Positions 41,645 through 50,823 of a DNA stretch of 64,000 nucleotides are shown here, one piece after another. Origin of the DNA: Streptomyces olivochromogenes (GTDB lineage Bacteria > Actinomycetota > Actinomycetes > Streptomycetales > Streptomycetaceae); the NCBI RefSeq assembly GCF_021538895.1, contig NZ_JADDRL010000013.1, positions 56,897 through 120,896 on the forward strand, given 5' to 3'. The notes under the pieces were generated by a model that saw only the letters and a list, made by a program, of their open reading frames with translations, was not told the origin of the DNA and did not search any database. Positions within the stretch are counted from its first letter, which is position 1; every line of letters begins with the position of its first letter. Both the position numbers and the translations under genes were made by a program.

Positions 41645-42915
41645 GCTTTGATCAGTTCGGCGCCGTGCAGGGCGTCGGCCGCGGCGGCGACGGTGTCGAA
41701 CGGCAGCCCGGACCGCTCGGCGACGTCCAGCAGACTGTGCTCGCCGTCGGAGAGGCTGAGCACCCAAAGCATGGCCATCTGCGCCTGCTTCGCGTCGCTG
41801 CGGCCGCCGAGCGAGTCGTACAACCCACGCCGGCCCAGCTGGGGTTCGCCGTAGGGGCTGAGGTTGACGTACCGCCGGTTGCGGTCGAGCACGGCGAATG
41901 CCTCGCGGCAGACGGCGAGCGTGTCCGCCATCGCCTCCGGGGAGACGAAGTCCAGGTTGTCCGCCGAGGTGTGGTACTCGGGGTAGCCGGCGTACGGGGT
42001 CCGGCTGAGCGAGCCCACGCCGAGGTCGAACCCGGGCGAACAGTACTGCCGCTCGTCGTAGCCGTACGGAGTGAACTCGGCGACGTGGTGCGGGCGTTCG
42101 GAAGCGGCCAGCACATGCCGCAGCACCCGGTCGATCTCCGCGTCGCCGCGCCTGCTCTGTTTGTACGTCAGTTGGCCCGAGTCGCCGGCGCAGGCCAGCA
42201 CCAGCCCGTGCTTGACCTGTTCCACCCGCTCCGCGTTGCGGGCCAGCCAGGTGATGGCCCCGATGGTGCCGGGCGCGAAGATGAACCGGTAGGTGTAGTA
42301 CGGCGTTTGTTCCGCCAGCGCCCGCGCAAGGTACGTCGCCACCGCGATGCCGGCCAGGTTGTCGTTGGCCAGCGACGGGTGGCAGACGTGGCAGGAGACG
42401 ATCACCTCGTCGGCGACCTGCCCGGGGACCACGTGCTCGGCGTAGGTGAGGTGGCCGTCGGCGAGTGTGGAGTCGATGCGCACCTCGTACTCGCCGTCCG
42501 GCAGCGCATCCAAGGTCTCCTGGGCCAGGCAGAACCCCCATTCCGGCTTGTAGTAGCTGGTGCGGTACGGCACCCAGGAGGGATGGTCCGGCAGGGTGTG
42601 CAGGTGTCCCCGCAGCTCGGCCAGCGGCATGGTCGCCGACACCGGCACGCTGTAGCCGAGCACATGCAGGCTGGACTCGGCGAAGTCGACGACCCGCTTG
42701 CCTGCGGAGTCGGCGATGTACGCGTCCCGGATGTTCCACTCCTGCGGCACCGTCCAGTCGAGCACCTGAGTCCCGGTCGGCACCTCGTGCACCTGCAACG
42801 GGACGTACTCGCCGACGATCTCCAGGGTGGCGCGCACACCGTCGCCGGTGATGCTCCGGCACAGCGGGTACAACCGCTCCACCAGCGCGTACATCTCCTC
42901 GCCTGCCGCGGTCAT
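41641..42915 (-). CDS. DUF4910 peptidase-like (M28-type) protein in sugar cassette
   Basis: 424 residues. N-terminal LVERLYPLCRSITGDGVRAT is the hallmark of DUF4910 proteins. An M28-like core has metal-binding candidates SCHVCHPSLANDN, ACAGDSG, YDERQYC and EYHTSADNLDF. A winged-helix-like C-terminal domain (residues 360-424) completes it. Family members look like aminopeptidases but are often found in sugar clusters beside PIG-L, RfbF and methyltransferase genes, as here. It may hydrolyse an amide on a sugar or side chain. ATGA coupled on both sides. Confidence 0.8.
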   Translation of the reverse strand: MTAAGEEMYALVERLYPLCRSITGDGVRATLEIVGEYVPLQVHEVPTGTQVLDWTVPQEWNIRDAYIADSAGKRVVDFAESSLHVLGYSVPVSATMPLAELRGHLHTLPDHPSWVPYRTSYYKPEWGFCLAQETLDALPDGEYEVRIDSTLADGHLTYAEHVVPGQVADEVIVSCHVCHPSLANDNLAGIAVATYLARALAEQTPYYTYRFIFAPGTIGAITWLARNAERVEQVKHGLVLACAGDSGQLTYKQSRRGDAEIDRVLRHVLAASERPHHVAEFTPYGYDERQYCSPGFDLGVGSLSRTPYAGYPEYHTSADNLDFVSPEAMADTLAVCREAFAVLDRNRRYVNLSPYGEPQLGRRGLYDSLGGRSDAKQAQMAMLWVLSLSDGEHSLLDVAERSGLPFDTVAAAADALHGAELIKA

Positions 42916-43937
42916 CGGCGCCACCGCAGGGTGTCGTCGACGGTGCCGGCGTCGGACGCCGCGCGCAGCACGGCCAGCCGGGTGAAGCGCCGCTCGAAGT
43001 CCTCCCGGGTCAGCCCGTGTTTCCGGTAGGCGTCGGCGAGTTCGAGCGCGCCCTGCTTCACCGTCCACTCGCAGTCGAAGCCGGGTATCGCCGTGCGGAA
43101 CCGGGAGAAGTCCACGCGGTACGACCGCGGATCGGCACCGTTCTCCCCGGTGATCACCACGCGCGAGTCGCCCACCGCCTCGGCGACCTGCTCGGCGATC
43201 TCGGCGACCGTGACGTTGTTGATCTCGCTGCCGATGTTGAACGCCCGGTCGTGCACCGCTTCCCGCGGCGCGACCAGCGCGGCCGCGAAGGCCCGCGCGA
43301 TGTCGGCGGCGTGCACCAGCGGGCGCCAGGGGGTGCCGTCGGAGAGCACCAGGACTTCGCCGGACAACAGGGCGTGCCCCACCAGGTTGTTCAGCACGAT
43401 GTCGGCGCGCAGCCGGGGCGAGTAGCCGAAGGCGGTGGCGTTGCGCATGAACACCGGGCTGAAGTCGCCGTCGGCCAGCGCGTGCAGGTCGTCCTCCACC
43501 CGCACCTTGGACTCCGCGTACGGTGTCACCGGCCGCAGCGGGGCCTCCTCGGCCACTAGGTCGTCGCCGCCGGCGGCGCCGTAGACCGAGCAGGTCGACG
43601 CGTACAGGAAGCGCCGCACTCCGGCGTCGCGGGCCAGTTGGGCGAGGCGCACGGACGCGTGGTGGTTGATGTCGTAGGTGAGCTCCGGCGCGAGCGACCC
43701 CAGCGGGTCGTTGGACAGCGCGGCCAGGTGGATCACCGCGTCGACTCCGGCCACGTGTTCGGCCGTGACGTCGCGCAGGTCCACCCGGTGCCCCGACGGG
43801 TCCGCGGGCGTCGGGCCAAGGACGCAGTCGGCGAACAGCCCGGCGTCCAGGCCGACGACCTCGTGCCCGGCGGCCGCGAGGACGGGGGCCATCACGGTGC
43901 CCAGGTAGCCCTGGTGTCCGGTGAGCAGTACGCGCAA
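42912..43937 (-). CDS. NAD-dependent nucleotide-sugar epimerase/dehydratase (extended SDR)
   Basis: 341 residues. Rossmann TGHQGYLG (7-14), LAALSNDP, catalytic ASTCSVYG with Tyr and Lys in TPYAESK, typical of GalE/RmlB-like extended SDRs. The start is TTG 43937, preceded by GGGGGAA at a suitable distance. It probably carries out the epimerase, dehydratase or reductase step of the sugar cassette; sequence alone does not say which. Confidence 0.85.
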   Translation of the reverse strand: MRVLLTGHQGYLGTVMAPVLAAAGHEVVGLDAGLFADCVLGPTPADPSGHRVDLRDVTAEHVAGVDAVIHLAALSNDPLGSLAPELTYDINHHASVRLAQLARDAGVRRFLYASTCSVYGAAGGDDLVAEEAPLRPVTPYAESKVRVEDDLHALADGDFSPVFMRNATAFGYSPRLRADIVLNNLVGHALLSGEVLVLSDGTPWRPLVHAADIARAFAAALVAPREAVHDRAFNIGSEINNVTVAEIAEQVAEAVGDSRVVITGENGADPRSYRVDFSRFRTAIPGFDCEWTVKQGALELADAYRKHGLTREDFERRFTRLAVLRAASDAGTVDDTLRWRR

Positions 43938-43940
43938 GGT

Positions 43941-44588
43941 TCATTCCCCCAGGTCGAGAGTGAGTTTGGTGACGGCGAACGCCTCGGCGTAGCGCGCGTT
44001 GCTTTCGATGCCGCGGATCCGGGCCAGCCCGAGGAAGGCCTCGCGGTCGTACCAGGGCCGGTGCCGCTGCGAGGGGTAGTGCTCCTGCAGCAGGCTCACC
44101 TTGCGTTCGGCGGTCTCCTCCGACAGTGGCTGGTACACCGCCGGACGGCCGAGGTCGCCGTCCCACTTGACGATCTCGTAGCCGAGTACGAGGTGGTCGC
44201 GGAACGCGGTGGTCATCAGCTGCGCCAGGCCGCGGTGGTCCTGGTGCGCGTCGTCGGTGCGCGGGGCCAGGACGAGGTCCGGCTCGGTCTGCGCGCGCAA
44301 CTCCTCGACCGCGCCCTTGGCCTCGTCCCAGTGCGCGGGCAGTCGTCCGTCGGGCAGTTTGTGCACGGTGAGGCGCAGGTCGGCGCCCGGGCAGAAGGCG
44401 GCGAGCGCGGCCTGCTCCTCCTGCTCGCGCTCGCTGCCACCGCCGGAGAGCACCAGTGCGTCGACGCGCAGACCGGGCCGCGCGAGGCACATCGTCAGGA
44501 GTGTGCCGCCGGCGCCGATGGCGATGTCGTCGCAGTGCGCGCCCACCGCCACGATCCGGTCCAGGCGCTCGGGCCCGAGCCGGATCAC
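43941..44588 (-). CDS. PIG-L family N-deacetylase
   Basis: 215 residues from GTG 44588 (GTGA overlap with the cytidylyltransferase gene); the longer open frame upstream is antisense-type sequence. The zinc motif reads AHCDD (17-21) where most members have AHPDD, and a second motif DDAHQDHRGLAQL is intact. PIG-L enzymes remove acetyl groups from GlcNAc-type sugars. In this cassette it may deacetylate an amino-sugar intermediate. Confidence 0.85.
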   Translation of the reverse strand: MIRLGPERLDRIVAVGAHCDDIAIGAGGTLLTMCLARPGLRVDALVLSGGGSEREQEEQAALAAFCPGADLRLTVHKLPDGRLPAHWDEAKGAVEELRAQTEPDLVLAPRTDDAHQDHRGLAQLMTTAFRDHLVLGYEIVKWDGDLGRPAVYQPLSEETAERKVSLLQEHYPSQRHRPWYDREAFLGLARIRGIESNARYAEAFAVTKLTLDLGE

Positions 44589-45406
44589 GCCCTCGCTCCG
44601 AAGCCGCTGCCGGTCGCGCCCGCCCCTGCGCCGTCCCGCTCCCACACGGCCCACGGGCGGTCGCCCCGGGCGTACGCCTCGTCGAGCGCGGCGCGCTCCT
44701 TCACGGTGTCGGTCGGCTTCCAGAAGCCGCGGTGCTGGTGCGCCACCAGCCGTCCACGCTTGGCCAGTTGGGCGCATCCGTCGGCGACCAGGTCCCCGTT
44801 CTCCGGGATGTGGTCGAAGACCTCCTGGCGGAGCACGAAGTAGCCGCCGTTCTCCCACAGCGGCAGTTCGCTCACCGGGGTGATGCCTCCCACCAGGCCG
44901 TCCTCGCCCAGGTCCACGCAGTGGAACGAGGACTGCGGCGGCACCACCATCATCGAGGCACCGGCGTCGCGCTCGGTGAACCGGTCGATCATCTCCGGCA
45001 GCGGGGCGTCGGTCAGCACGTCGGCGTAGTTGGCGAGGAACATCTCGTCCCCGTCCAGGTGCTGCCGCACCCGGCGCAGCCGTTCCCCGATCGGTGACTC
45101 GATACCGGTCTGCGCGAACGTGATCGTCCAGTCCGAGATGTCGGTGGACAGCAGCTCGGTCCGACCGCCGCGCAGCACGAAGTCGTTGGACGTTGTCTCC
45201 TCGTAACTGAGGAAGAAGTCCTTGATGTGATGCGCGCCGTATCCGAGGCACAGGATGAACTCCGTGTGCCCGAAGTGCGCGTAGTAGCGCATGACATGCC
45301 AGATCAGCGGTCGCGGGCCGACCATCGCCATGGGCTTGGGGACGTCGTCGGAGGCACCGTTGCGCATCCGCATCCCGTAACCGCCGCAGAACAGAACGAC
45401 CTTCAT
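44585..45406 (-). CDS. rfbF: Glucose-1-phosphate cytidylyltransferase-like nucleotidyltransferase
   Basis: 273 residues. The nucleotidyltransferase motif near the N-terminus is FCGGYGMRMRNGASDDVPKP, a variant of GGxGTRxxxxT-KPK. PLIWHVMRYYAHFGHTEFIL and GYGAHHIKDFF are typical of RfbF. The acceptor region includes GFWKPTDTVKERAAL. It would activate a sugar-1-phosphate with CTP (or another NTP). ATGA overlaps connect it to the methyltransferase upstream and PIG-L downstream. No rfbG CDP-glucose 4,6-dehydratase is recognised apart from the SDR gene at 42912. Confidence 0.85.
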   Translation of the reverse strand: MKVVLFCGGYGMRMRNGASDDVPKPMAMVGPRPLIWHVMRYYAHFGHTEFILCLGYGAHHIKDFFLSYEETTSNDFVLRGGRTELLSTDISDWTITFAQTGIESPIGERLRRVRQHLDGDEMFLANYADVLTDAPLPEMIDRFTERDAGASMMVVPPQSSFHCVDLGEDGLVGGITPVSELPLWENGGYFVLRQEVFDHIPENGDLVADGCAQLAKRGRLVAHQHRGFWKPTDTVKERAALDEAYARGDRPWAVWERDGAGAGATGSGFGARA

Positions 45407-46638
45407 GACCCCACCTCGACGATGCTCAGTTCCGGGATGGGAAAGACCAGTCGGCCGCCCCAGTCGTGCACGAAGGACAGTTGCTCGACCAGCTCGGCCC
45501 GGAGGTTCCACGGGAGGACGAGGACGTAGTCCGGCCGGTCGGCGGCTATCTGATCGGGCGGCAGGATTGGGATACGGGTGCCCGGGGTGAATCTGCCGTG
45601 CTTGTAGGGGTTGCGGTCGACCGTGTAGGGGAGCAGGTCGGGGCGGATGCCGCAGTGGTTGAGCAGGGTGTTGCCCTTGCCCGGGGCGCCGTAGCCGACG
45701 ACCGTCTCGCCGCGCTCGGCCGCCTCGATGAGGAACCGCAGCAGGTCCCGGCGCACCTTGGCCACCCGGGCGGAGAACTCGGTGTACCCGGACAACTCCT
45801 GCAGCCCGGCGGCCTTCTCCCGGGCCAGCACGTCGGCCACCGCCTGCGTCGGCTCGCCGGCCACCTCGGTCGGCCGGGCCCACAGCCGGATCGAGCCACC
45901 GTGCGTGGGCAGCAACTCGACGTCCACGAGCGCGAGTCCGCCGCTCGCCAGCGCCCGGATCGCGGACGCGACCGTGTAGTACTGGAAGTGCTCGTGGTAG
46001 ATCGTGTCGTACTGGTTCTCCTCGATCAGGGTCAGCAGGTGCTGCACCTCGATGGAGACCCAGCCGTCGTCGGCGACCAGGGCGCGCAGCCCCTGCGTGA
46101 ACCCGACCACGTCGGGTATGTGCGCGTACACGTTGTTGGCCGCGACCAGGTCCGCCGGGCCGTGCTCGGCGCGGACGTCGGCGCCGGTGGCCGGATCCAG
46201 GAACTTGGTGAGCGTGGGCACACCCGCGTCCCGCGCCGCGGCGCCGACATTCACCGACGGCTCGATGCCGAGGCAGCGGATCCCCCGGTCCACCACGTGC
46301 CGCAGCAGGTACCCGTCGTTGCTCGCGACCTCGACCACGAAGGCGTCGGGGCCGAGACCCACCCGCTCCACGGCGTCGGCGACGAACGTGCGCGCGTGCT
46401 CCACCCAGGAGGTCGAGTAGGAGGAGAAGTACGCGTACTGCGTGAACGTCTCCTCCGGCGTGATCAGCGGAGGAATCTGCGCGAGCCAGCAGTCGGTGCA
46501 GACCCGCAGGTGCAGCGGGTACGCCGGTTCCGGCTGGTCCAGTTGGTCCGCGGCGAGAAAGCTCTCACACGGTGGCGTCGCCCCAAGGTCGACGACGCTC
46601 GCCATCGCTTTCGAGCCGCACAGTCGGCATCGTGTCAT
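45403..46638 (-). CDS. NDP-sugar C-methyltransferase (TylCIII/NovU-like)
   Basis: 411 residues with the three-part layout of deoxysugar C-methyltransferases: a zinc finger with Cys4, Cys7, Cys47 and Cys50; a SAM-binding domain (VVEVASNDGYLLRHV, about residue 105); EENQYDTIYHEHFQYY; and a C-terminal Rossmann-like domain with GYGAPGKGNTLL. Such enzymes add a methyl group at C3 (rarely others) of a keto-sugar to make a branched sugar. It lies next to the cytidylyltransferase, which probably makes its precursor. Confidence 0.9.
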   Translation of the reverse strand: MTRCRLCGSKAMASVVDLGATPPCESFLAADQLDQPEPAYPLHLRVCTDCWLAQIPPLITPEETFTQYAYFSSYSTSWVEHARTFVADAVERVGLGPDAFVVEVASNDGYLLRHVVDRGIRCLGIEPSVNVGAAARDAGVPTLTKFLDPATGADVRAEHGPADLVAANNVYAHIPDVVGFTQGLRALVADDGWVSIEVQHLLTLIEENQYDTIYHEHFQYYTVASAIRALASGGLALVDVELLPTHGGSIRLWARPTEVAGEPTQAVADVLAREKAAGLQELSGYTEFSARVAKVRRDLLRFLIEAAERGETVVGYGAPGKGNTLLNHCGIRPDLLPYTVDRNPYKHGRFTPGTRIPILPPDQIAADRPDYVLVLPWNLRAELVEQLSFVHDWGGRLVFPIPELSIVEVGS

Positions 46639-47876
46639 CTACTGTCCCCATCCCCCCTGCTCGCGCGGGTGTCCCCGCCGCGAGCCAGTGCTGACCGACC
46701 CGCGATCGCGGTTCGGTACTCATCCACCAGGCGCTCAAGGCCGACGGCCGGGCTGAAACCCTGCTCGTATCGGCGCCGGGCCGCCTGGCCCATCTCCCGG
46801 TTGCGGACCGGCTCTCCCGCGATCCGGCGTATGCGGGACGCGAGCGAGGCAGGCTCGCCCGGCCGGTGCAGCAGCCCGGTCACCCCCTCCTCGACGAGTT
46901 CGACGAAGGCGCCGTGACCGGCGGCGACGACCGGGACCCCCGCCGCCATCGCCTCCACGACCACCAGACCGAACGCCTCCAGCCACGTCGAGGGAGCCAC
47001 CACGGCGACCGACCGCGCGATGGCCTGCCGGCACTGAGCCGTGTCGTACAGGCCGACGTACCGCACGTCGTCCCGGCCCGCCGCCCAGGCGGTCACCTCA
47101 GGCTCCAGCGGTCCCGCGCCGGCGATCACGAGCGGCACACCCACACCGCCGCTCGCGGCGATCTCGTCCCACGCGGCCATGAGCAGCCGCACGCCCTTGG
47201 CCTCCGCGAGCCGGCCGAGGTAGAGCACATGCTCGCCGGCGCCCGACCGGCGGGCGTCCGGGTCGGGCACGAAGTTGTGCTTCACCGCCAGCCGTTCGGC
47301 CGGCATGCCGGCCCGCACCAGGACGTCGCGCTGCGCCGCGGAGATGCAGAAGAACCGCTCCACACCGGACCACCAGCGCCGCCGGTTGACCGACATGCTG
47401 ACCGCGAGCGGCACCGTCGCAAGCCGGGAACTCCGATAGCAGCCGTGCCGGACGGCGGGCAGCGGCGTGGATCCGACGCACTCGGTGCACGGCCCGCCGT
47501 CCCGCTGCAGCGTGCCGGGCGGGCAGACCTGGGTGTAGTTGTGCAGCGTGGCGACGGCGGGCACGCCGGCGTCGGCGCAGGCGGCCAGCACCGCCGGCGA
47601 CAGGAGCGGGAAGACGTTGTGGACATGCACCACGTCCGGCCGCTCGGCGCGCAGTCGGGCGGCGAGCTCCTTGCGGACCGCCGGGTTCCACGGCACCAGC
47701 AGCGGTACCGCGACCTTGCCCGGCAGGGACCGGGCGGCGATGTCGTCGCTGCGCCGCTCGAACACCTCGACCCGGTGACCGGCCCCGCGCAGCAGCGCCA
47801 CCTCCTGGTCGACGACCTTGTTCTCCCCGCTCGGCTGCGCCGAGGCGTAGCGGTTGTGCACCACGAGAACGTGCAT
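46635..47876 (-). CDS. Family 4 glycosyltransferase
   Basis: 413 residues, GT-B fold: VVHNRYASAQPSGENKVVDQEVALL (only part quoted here) at the N-terminus, HVHNVFPLLSPAVL, TLHNYTQVCPPG, and the nucleotide-binding C-terminal domain with VLYLGRLAEAKGVRLL, GAGPLEPEV and the EAFGLVVVEAMAAGVPVVA E-x7-E motif. Adds a sugar to the lipid-linked repeat. It starts 2 bp after the polymerase stop and overlaps the methyltransferase gene (ATGA). Confidence 0.9.
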   Translation of the reverse strand: MHVLVVHNRYASAQPSGENKVVDQEVALLRGAGHRVEVFERRSDDIAARSLPGKVAVPLLVPWNPAVRKELAARLRAERPDVVHVHNVFPLLSPAVLAACADAGVPAVATLHNYTQVCPPGTLQRDGGPCTECVGSTPLPAVRHGCYRSSRLATVPLAVSMSVNRRRWWSGVERFFCISAAQRDVLVRAGMPAERLAVKHNFVPDPDARRSGAGEHVLYLGRLAEAKGVRLLMAAWDEIAASGGVGVPLVIAGAGPLEPEVTAWAAGRDDVRYVGLYDTAQCRQAIARSVAVVAPSTWLEAFGLVVVEAMAAGVPVVAAGHGAFVELVEEGVTGLLHRPGEPASLASRIRRIAGEPVRNREMGQAARRRYEQGFSPAVGLERLVDEYRTAIAGRSALARGGDTRASRGDGDSR

Positions 47877-47878
47877 GC

Positions 47879-49129
47879 TCAGGTCACCTCCGATCGCTGG
47901 GCCCAGCGCGGTCTGCGTTGTCGAGGGACGTGGGGCGTCGAGAGGGGAGTGGCCTGGGCCGGTGTCGCCAGCAGCGAGGCGGCCACGGCCAGATGCAGCA
48001 GATACGGCGAGGCGTCGCCCAGCCCGGCCTCGGTGTATGACGCGATCGCGCAGTAGCTGATCAGGAAGATCGCGCAGGCCCTCGACAGCGACGGTGGCCG
48101 CAGCAACGCGACACCGCCCAACACGATGATGACCGCCGCCACCAGGCCGATGCCGATCATGCCCTGCTCGTTGTAGACGGCCAGCCAGCTGTTGTCGATC
48201 GGCAGCCCCCCGAACGACTTGTCGCCCAGGCCCACGCCGAACAGGTACTCCGAGGTCGTCCGGGGTGCTGTCAGCAGGGCGTGCCACACCTTGGCCCGAC
48301 CGGTGAGACTGCTGAAGTTCTCCTGGCTCTGTCCGCGCAGGAACCACGCCTGCAGCGCGGAGGCGAACCCCACCGCGGCCACCGTGGCGCACAGCACCGC
48401 CCAGACGAAGAACCGGCGGGCGGCGGCGCTGGTCAGGATGAGCGAGCCGATCGCCAGCGCCAGCCCGAGGAGCAGGCCGAGCGTGGCTGTGCGGGTATGG
48501 GTCAACGCGAGCAGGACGAGGGACGGCACGATGACCACCGCCGCGCTGGTCCTGTCGGTCCGGTGGTCCAGTACGAGCAGCACGGTGAGCCCGATGATCA
48601 CCGCGGCGTACTGTCCGATCTGCGGCGGAGTGAGCGGCCACAACGCGCCGACCAGCCGCCCGCCGTAGAGGTCGGGCATGGCCGCGCCCGGTGAGGCGAG
48701 CGCGCCGGCGGCCACCGACCCGAGCACCAGGAAGTACATCCGGATGTGGTGCCGGACGAACGTCTGGCTGCCGTCCCACCAGCGGCTGAGCAGCCACAGC
48801 GTGCCGACGAAGAGGGCCAGTCGGAAGCAGCGGAACAGCGCGCCGAACCCGGACTCCAGGTTCGCGCTGGAGATCACGCTCTCCACCAGCAGCAGGGTGA
48901 GCAGGAAGACGTAGGCGCTGGCCCGGATGCGCAGCCGGAGGTTGACCATGAGCGCCAGCGCGAACGCGGCGACCAGGGCGCCCATGGTGACCATCTGGAT
49001 GAGGGAGCGGGGGAGCGGGACGATGGTCTTCGCCCCGGCGGAGCCGAGCGTGTTGAGGACGAGCAGCCCCCAGACCGTCCCGACGATCTTCGGCGTGTGG
49101 GACGTGTGGGCCGTGTGGTCGGCGTTCAT
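47879..49129 (-). CDS. O-antigen polymerase/ligase-like membrane protein (Wzy-type)
   Basis: 416 residues (or 419 from GTG 49138) with about 11 helices. A large periplasmic-type loop near the C-terminal third contains SSLTGRAKVWHALL and GVGLGDKSF, the Wzy_C motif region of O-antigen ligases and polymerases. ALTHTRTATLGLLLGL is the other conserved piece. It would polymerise the repeat units outside the membrane. ATG 49129 falls one base after the upstream stop; GTG 49138 is an alternative. Confidence 0.82.
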   Translation of the reverse strand: MNADHTAHTSHTPKIVGTVWGLLVLNTLGSAGAKTIVPLPRSLIQMVTMGALVAAFALALMVNLRLRIRASAYVFLLTLLLVESVISSANLESGFGALFRCFRLALFVGTLWLLSRWWDGSQTFVRHHIRMYFLVLGSVAAGALASPGAAMPDLYGGRLVGALWPLTPPQIGQYAAVIIGLTVLLVLDHRTDRTSAAVVIVPSLVLLALTHTRTATLGLLLGLALAIGSLILTSAAARRFFVWAVLCATVAAVGFASALQAWFLRGQSQENFSSLTGRAKVWHALLTAPRTTSEYLFGVGLGDKSFGGLPIDNSWLAVYNEQGMIGIGLVAAVIIVLGGVALLRPPSLSRACAIFLISYCAIASYTEAGLGDASPYLLHLAVAASLLATPAQATPLSTPHVPRQRRPRWAQRSEVT

Positions 49130-49130
49130 C

Positions 49131-50813
49131 TCAACCACCGTCCTGTGCGCGGAAGGTGCTGCCCGCGTCCTGCTGGTACGGCGTGCCCTGCCACTGCCCG
49201 GAGTCGACCATCCGGCTCGGGTCGTGGGCGACGAACACCCATGGTCCGACGTAGACGTTGTCGTGCCAGCGGTTGTGCTGCTTGAGGGTGATCGCCTGGG
49301 CCACCCGGTCGCCCTGGTAGGGCGACCAGTCCGGATAGGTGCCGTAGTTGGCCAGCACCGCCATGCGGTCGCACTTCACCGTGCAGTCGACGACGGACTT
49401 GTCCAGCACGAAGCGGTTGTTGTGGATGTCCACCCGCTGGGTCTTCCACCGGCAGTCGGCGTAGAGCGGTGCGGTGGCGATCGCCGGTTGTGCGCAGCGC
49501 TTGGTGTTCTTCACCAGCAACGTGCAGTCGCCGGAGGAGGTGTTGGCCGGGCTGTTGCAGAACCGGTCGGCGTTCTCCCACAGGGTGATCCCGGACCAGT
49601 TGTTCTCCAGCACGTTCCGGTAGATCTCGATCTTGTTCGTGCGGGCGCGGATCCGTGGTTCGCCGCCGGACTCGGACAGGTAGATGGTCGCGAACGGGAA
49701 GTTGTCGCCGCGGTCGGCGTACTTGCGGCCCTCGACCCAGTTGTTCCGCCGGATCGTGTTCTTACGGATGACCGCGTTGTAGCTGGTCTCGTAGATCAGC
49801 GCGGCACCGTCGTTGGCCTCCAGTAGGTTGTCCTCGATGCGGAAGTCGTTGTTGTTGGTGTCCGCCCACAACCCGGTTCCGCGGTTGTCGTGCACCCAGT
49901 TGCCGCGTATGTCGGCGCCGTTGACGGCCCAGAACTTGACGCCTCCGGTGCAGCCGCAGCCCGGCCGCCGCCGCTCCCAGTCGTCCGTGTTGTTGCCCAC
50001 GATCTCGTTGCCCTCGACCACCAGACCGCTGAGACGGCCGCCGGCCTTGTACGCGTTCATGCCGTACTGACCGTTGTCGCGCAGGCAGCTGGCGCGGACC
50101 CGCTGGTGGGCGCCGGCCATCAGCCCGGCGCCGGAGTTGTGCTGGATCGTCGCGTGCTCGATCACCCACCCGTCGGCCGAGTCATGGTTGACCACGCCCT
50201 CGTTCTGCGGGGCGACGAAACGCTGCACGGTCAGGTGGCGGATGGTGACGTTGCGGGCCGTGCCGCCGAACGCGTACTGGTTGGTCTTCCGGCCGTCGAG
50301 CACCGCGCCCGGCGCGCCGACGTAGGTGTCCCCTTGCTTGGGGATGACCTGGGCGTAGCGGTCCGCCTCAAGCCTGTGCTTGCCCGGTCGGAGCCAGAAC
50401 GTGGTGTGCGGGGGGCTGCTCTTGGTCTTCGCGGCCAGGTCACCGGCGACGGCAGGGTCGACCGTCACCGCGCCCGCCGGCGCCTTCGCCGGCCCGGCGG
50501 CGCGCTCGGCGCACACCCGGGCCACGGACGTGGCCGGCGCGGCGGTCGGCTTCGGCCGCGCGCCCGCCGTGCCCTCGCAGCCGGTCGCCGCCAGCAGGGC
50601 CAGCGCCAGCGGTGCCGCCGGCCACGCCCAGTGCCGCCACTTGATCCCCAGGAGTCCGCCCCTGGGCGCCTTCTGACGGCTCTCCGCGGCGCCGCGACGC
50701 CCGGTGCGTTCTCCTACTGCCTCAAGGGCGTGGGAGATACCCCCACTTGCCGCACCGGCCGAGAGCCCACGTACGCCCCCGCCGCGGGCGCTCCTTCCTC
50801 CACGGAGATCCAT
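49131..50813 (-). CDS. Right-handed beta-helix lipoprotein
   Basis: 560 residues. From about residue 150 it is a parallel beta-helix of pectate-lyase/epimerase type with regular turns (IEHATIQHNSGAGLMAGAHQ, GNWVHDNRGTGLWADTNNND, IEDNLLEANDGAALIYE). A lipobox LLAATGC follows a hydrophobic helix (WPAAPLALALLA) near residue 75, so the mature protein would be a lipoprotein on the outer face of the membrane. The 55 residues before the helix are unusual; the true start may be later and non-canonical. Candidate uronate epimerase, lyase or polymer-binding protein of the locus. Confidence 0.78.
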   Translation of the reverse strand: MDLRGGRSARGGGVRGLSAGAASGGISHALEAVGERTGRRGAAESRQKAPRGGLLGIKWRHWAWPAAPLALALLAATGCEGTAGARPKPTAAPATSVARVCAERAAGPAKAPAGAVTVDPAVAGDLAAKTKSSPPHTTFWLRPGKHRLEADRYAQVIPKQGDTYVGAPGAVLDGRKTNQYAFGGTARNVTIRHLTVQRFVAPQNEGVVNHDSADGWVIEHATIQHNSGAGLMAGAHQRVRASCLRDNGQYGMNAYKAGGRLSGLVVEGNEIVGNNTDDWERRRPGCGCTGGVKFWAVNGADIRGNWVHDNRGTGLWADTNNNDFRIEDNLLEANDGAALIYETSYNAVIRKNTIRRNNWVEGRKYADRGDNFPFATIYLSESGGEPRIRARTNKIEIYRNVLENNWSGITLWENADRFCNSPANTSSGDCTLLVKNTKRCAQPAIATAPLYADCRWKTQRVDIHNNRFVLDKSVVDCTVKCDRMAVLANYGTYPDWSPYQGDRVAQAITLKQHNRWHDNVYVGPWVFVAHDPSRMVDSGQWQGTPYQQDAGSTFRAQDGG

Positions 50814-50823
50814 CAGACGCCCC

